In this document: in pieces, positions 63,999 through 64,000 of the stretch
Position numbering within the stretch: position 1 is the stretch's first letter
Layout of the letters: each line of letters starts with the position of its first letter
DNA from: Dehalogenimonas alkenigignens
Lineage (GTDB): Bacteria > Chloroflexota > Dehalococcoidia > Dehalococcoidales > Dehalococcoidaceae
DNA: 64,000 nt
NCBI RefSeq assembly: GCF_001466665.1
Contig: NZ_KQ758903.1
Span: 617,684 to 681,683 of the forward strand
Direction of reading: 5' to 3'
Position numbers and translations under genes: made by a program
Notes under the pieces: generated by a model
The model's input: the letters and a program-made list of their open reading frames with translations, nothing else
The model's database searches: none
Told to the model about the DNA's origin: nothing

Positions 63999-64000
63999 GT

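Noticed and set aside
1-64000. CRISPR arrays and insertion sequences
   Set aside because: No regularly spaced repeat arrays and no DDE or HUH transposase genes were seen on either strand.

Overview
The window reads as chromosome of an organohalide-respiring Chloroflexota, most likely Dehalogenimonas or a close Dehalococcoidia relative. The evidence is two Tat-exported reductive dehalogenase genes (rdhA) without a visible rdhB partner, a MarR-type regulator beside them, and a corrinoid-heavy neighbourhood (class II ribonucleotide reductase, B12-binding radical SAM protein). The species is an inference; no rRNA is present.

Layout. Positions 1-5.3 kb hold a left flank, visibly more A+T-rich than the right flank: the end of an MMPL/RND exporter, a universal stress protein, a winged-helix regulator, a PAP2-like membrane protein, a DegV lipid-binding protein and a patatin-like hydrolase. 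Positions about 5.4-30.5 kb hold a mobile element ending in a tRNA-Ala(GGC) gene. Its right arm (plus strand) is a control and integration module: an XRE repressor, an IrrE/ImmA-like protein and a large serine recombinase whose reading frame runs antisense through the tRNA. A divergent promoter pair at 27.43-27.54 kb starts the long leftward arm. That arm begins with an XRE regulator, a Gp3-like recombination directionality factor candidate, a TOPRIM/helicase replication protein with an embedded repeat array, small zinc and membrane proteins, a J-domain protein and a MoxR-like ATPase. A GHKL-ATPase/Shedu-like nuclease cargo gene follows (18.5-20.6 kb). After it, a near-consensus promoter with an immediate hairpin opens a late module of about 20 small proteins: tail-fibre-like and beta-sandwich proteins, a subtilisin-like protease, at least six proteins with strikingly methionine-rich transmembrane segments, a DUF192-ArdC fusion and a tyrosine recombinase with an inserted zinc ribbon. 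I see no terminase, portal, tail, HK97 capsid or conjugation genes, so the element looks like an unclassified virus-like or surface-structure-encoding integrative element. This is the main discovery candidate.

Positions 30.6-64 kb are host core. First come a glycosyltransferase, a PlsY-like acyltransferase, a second DegV, a metallopeptidase, response regulators, a LigD-type polymerase and a rhomboid protease. Next is a phosphate-starvation block: phoB-phoR, then a four-repeat Pho-box-like array ahead of mgsA-pstS-thioesterase-pstC-pstA-pstB-phoU, followed by an arsenate-reductase-like protein. A leftward group follows (two radical SAM genes, an nrdJ interrupted by an in-frame stop, a Dph6-like ligase). 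The two rdhA genes share a candidate operator palindrome with the divergent MarR gene. Housekeeping genes proS, a racemase, mutM, a PAP2 phosphatase and polA close the window.
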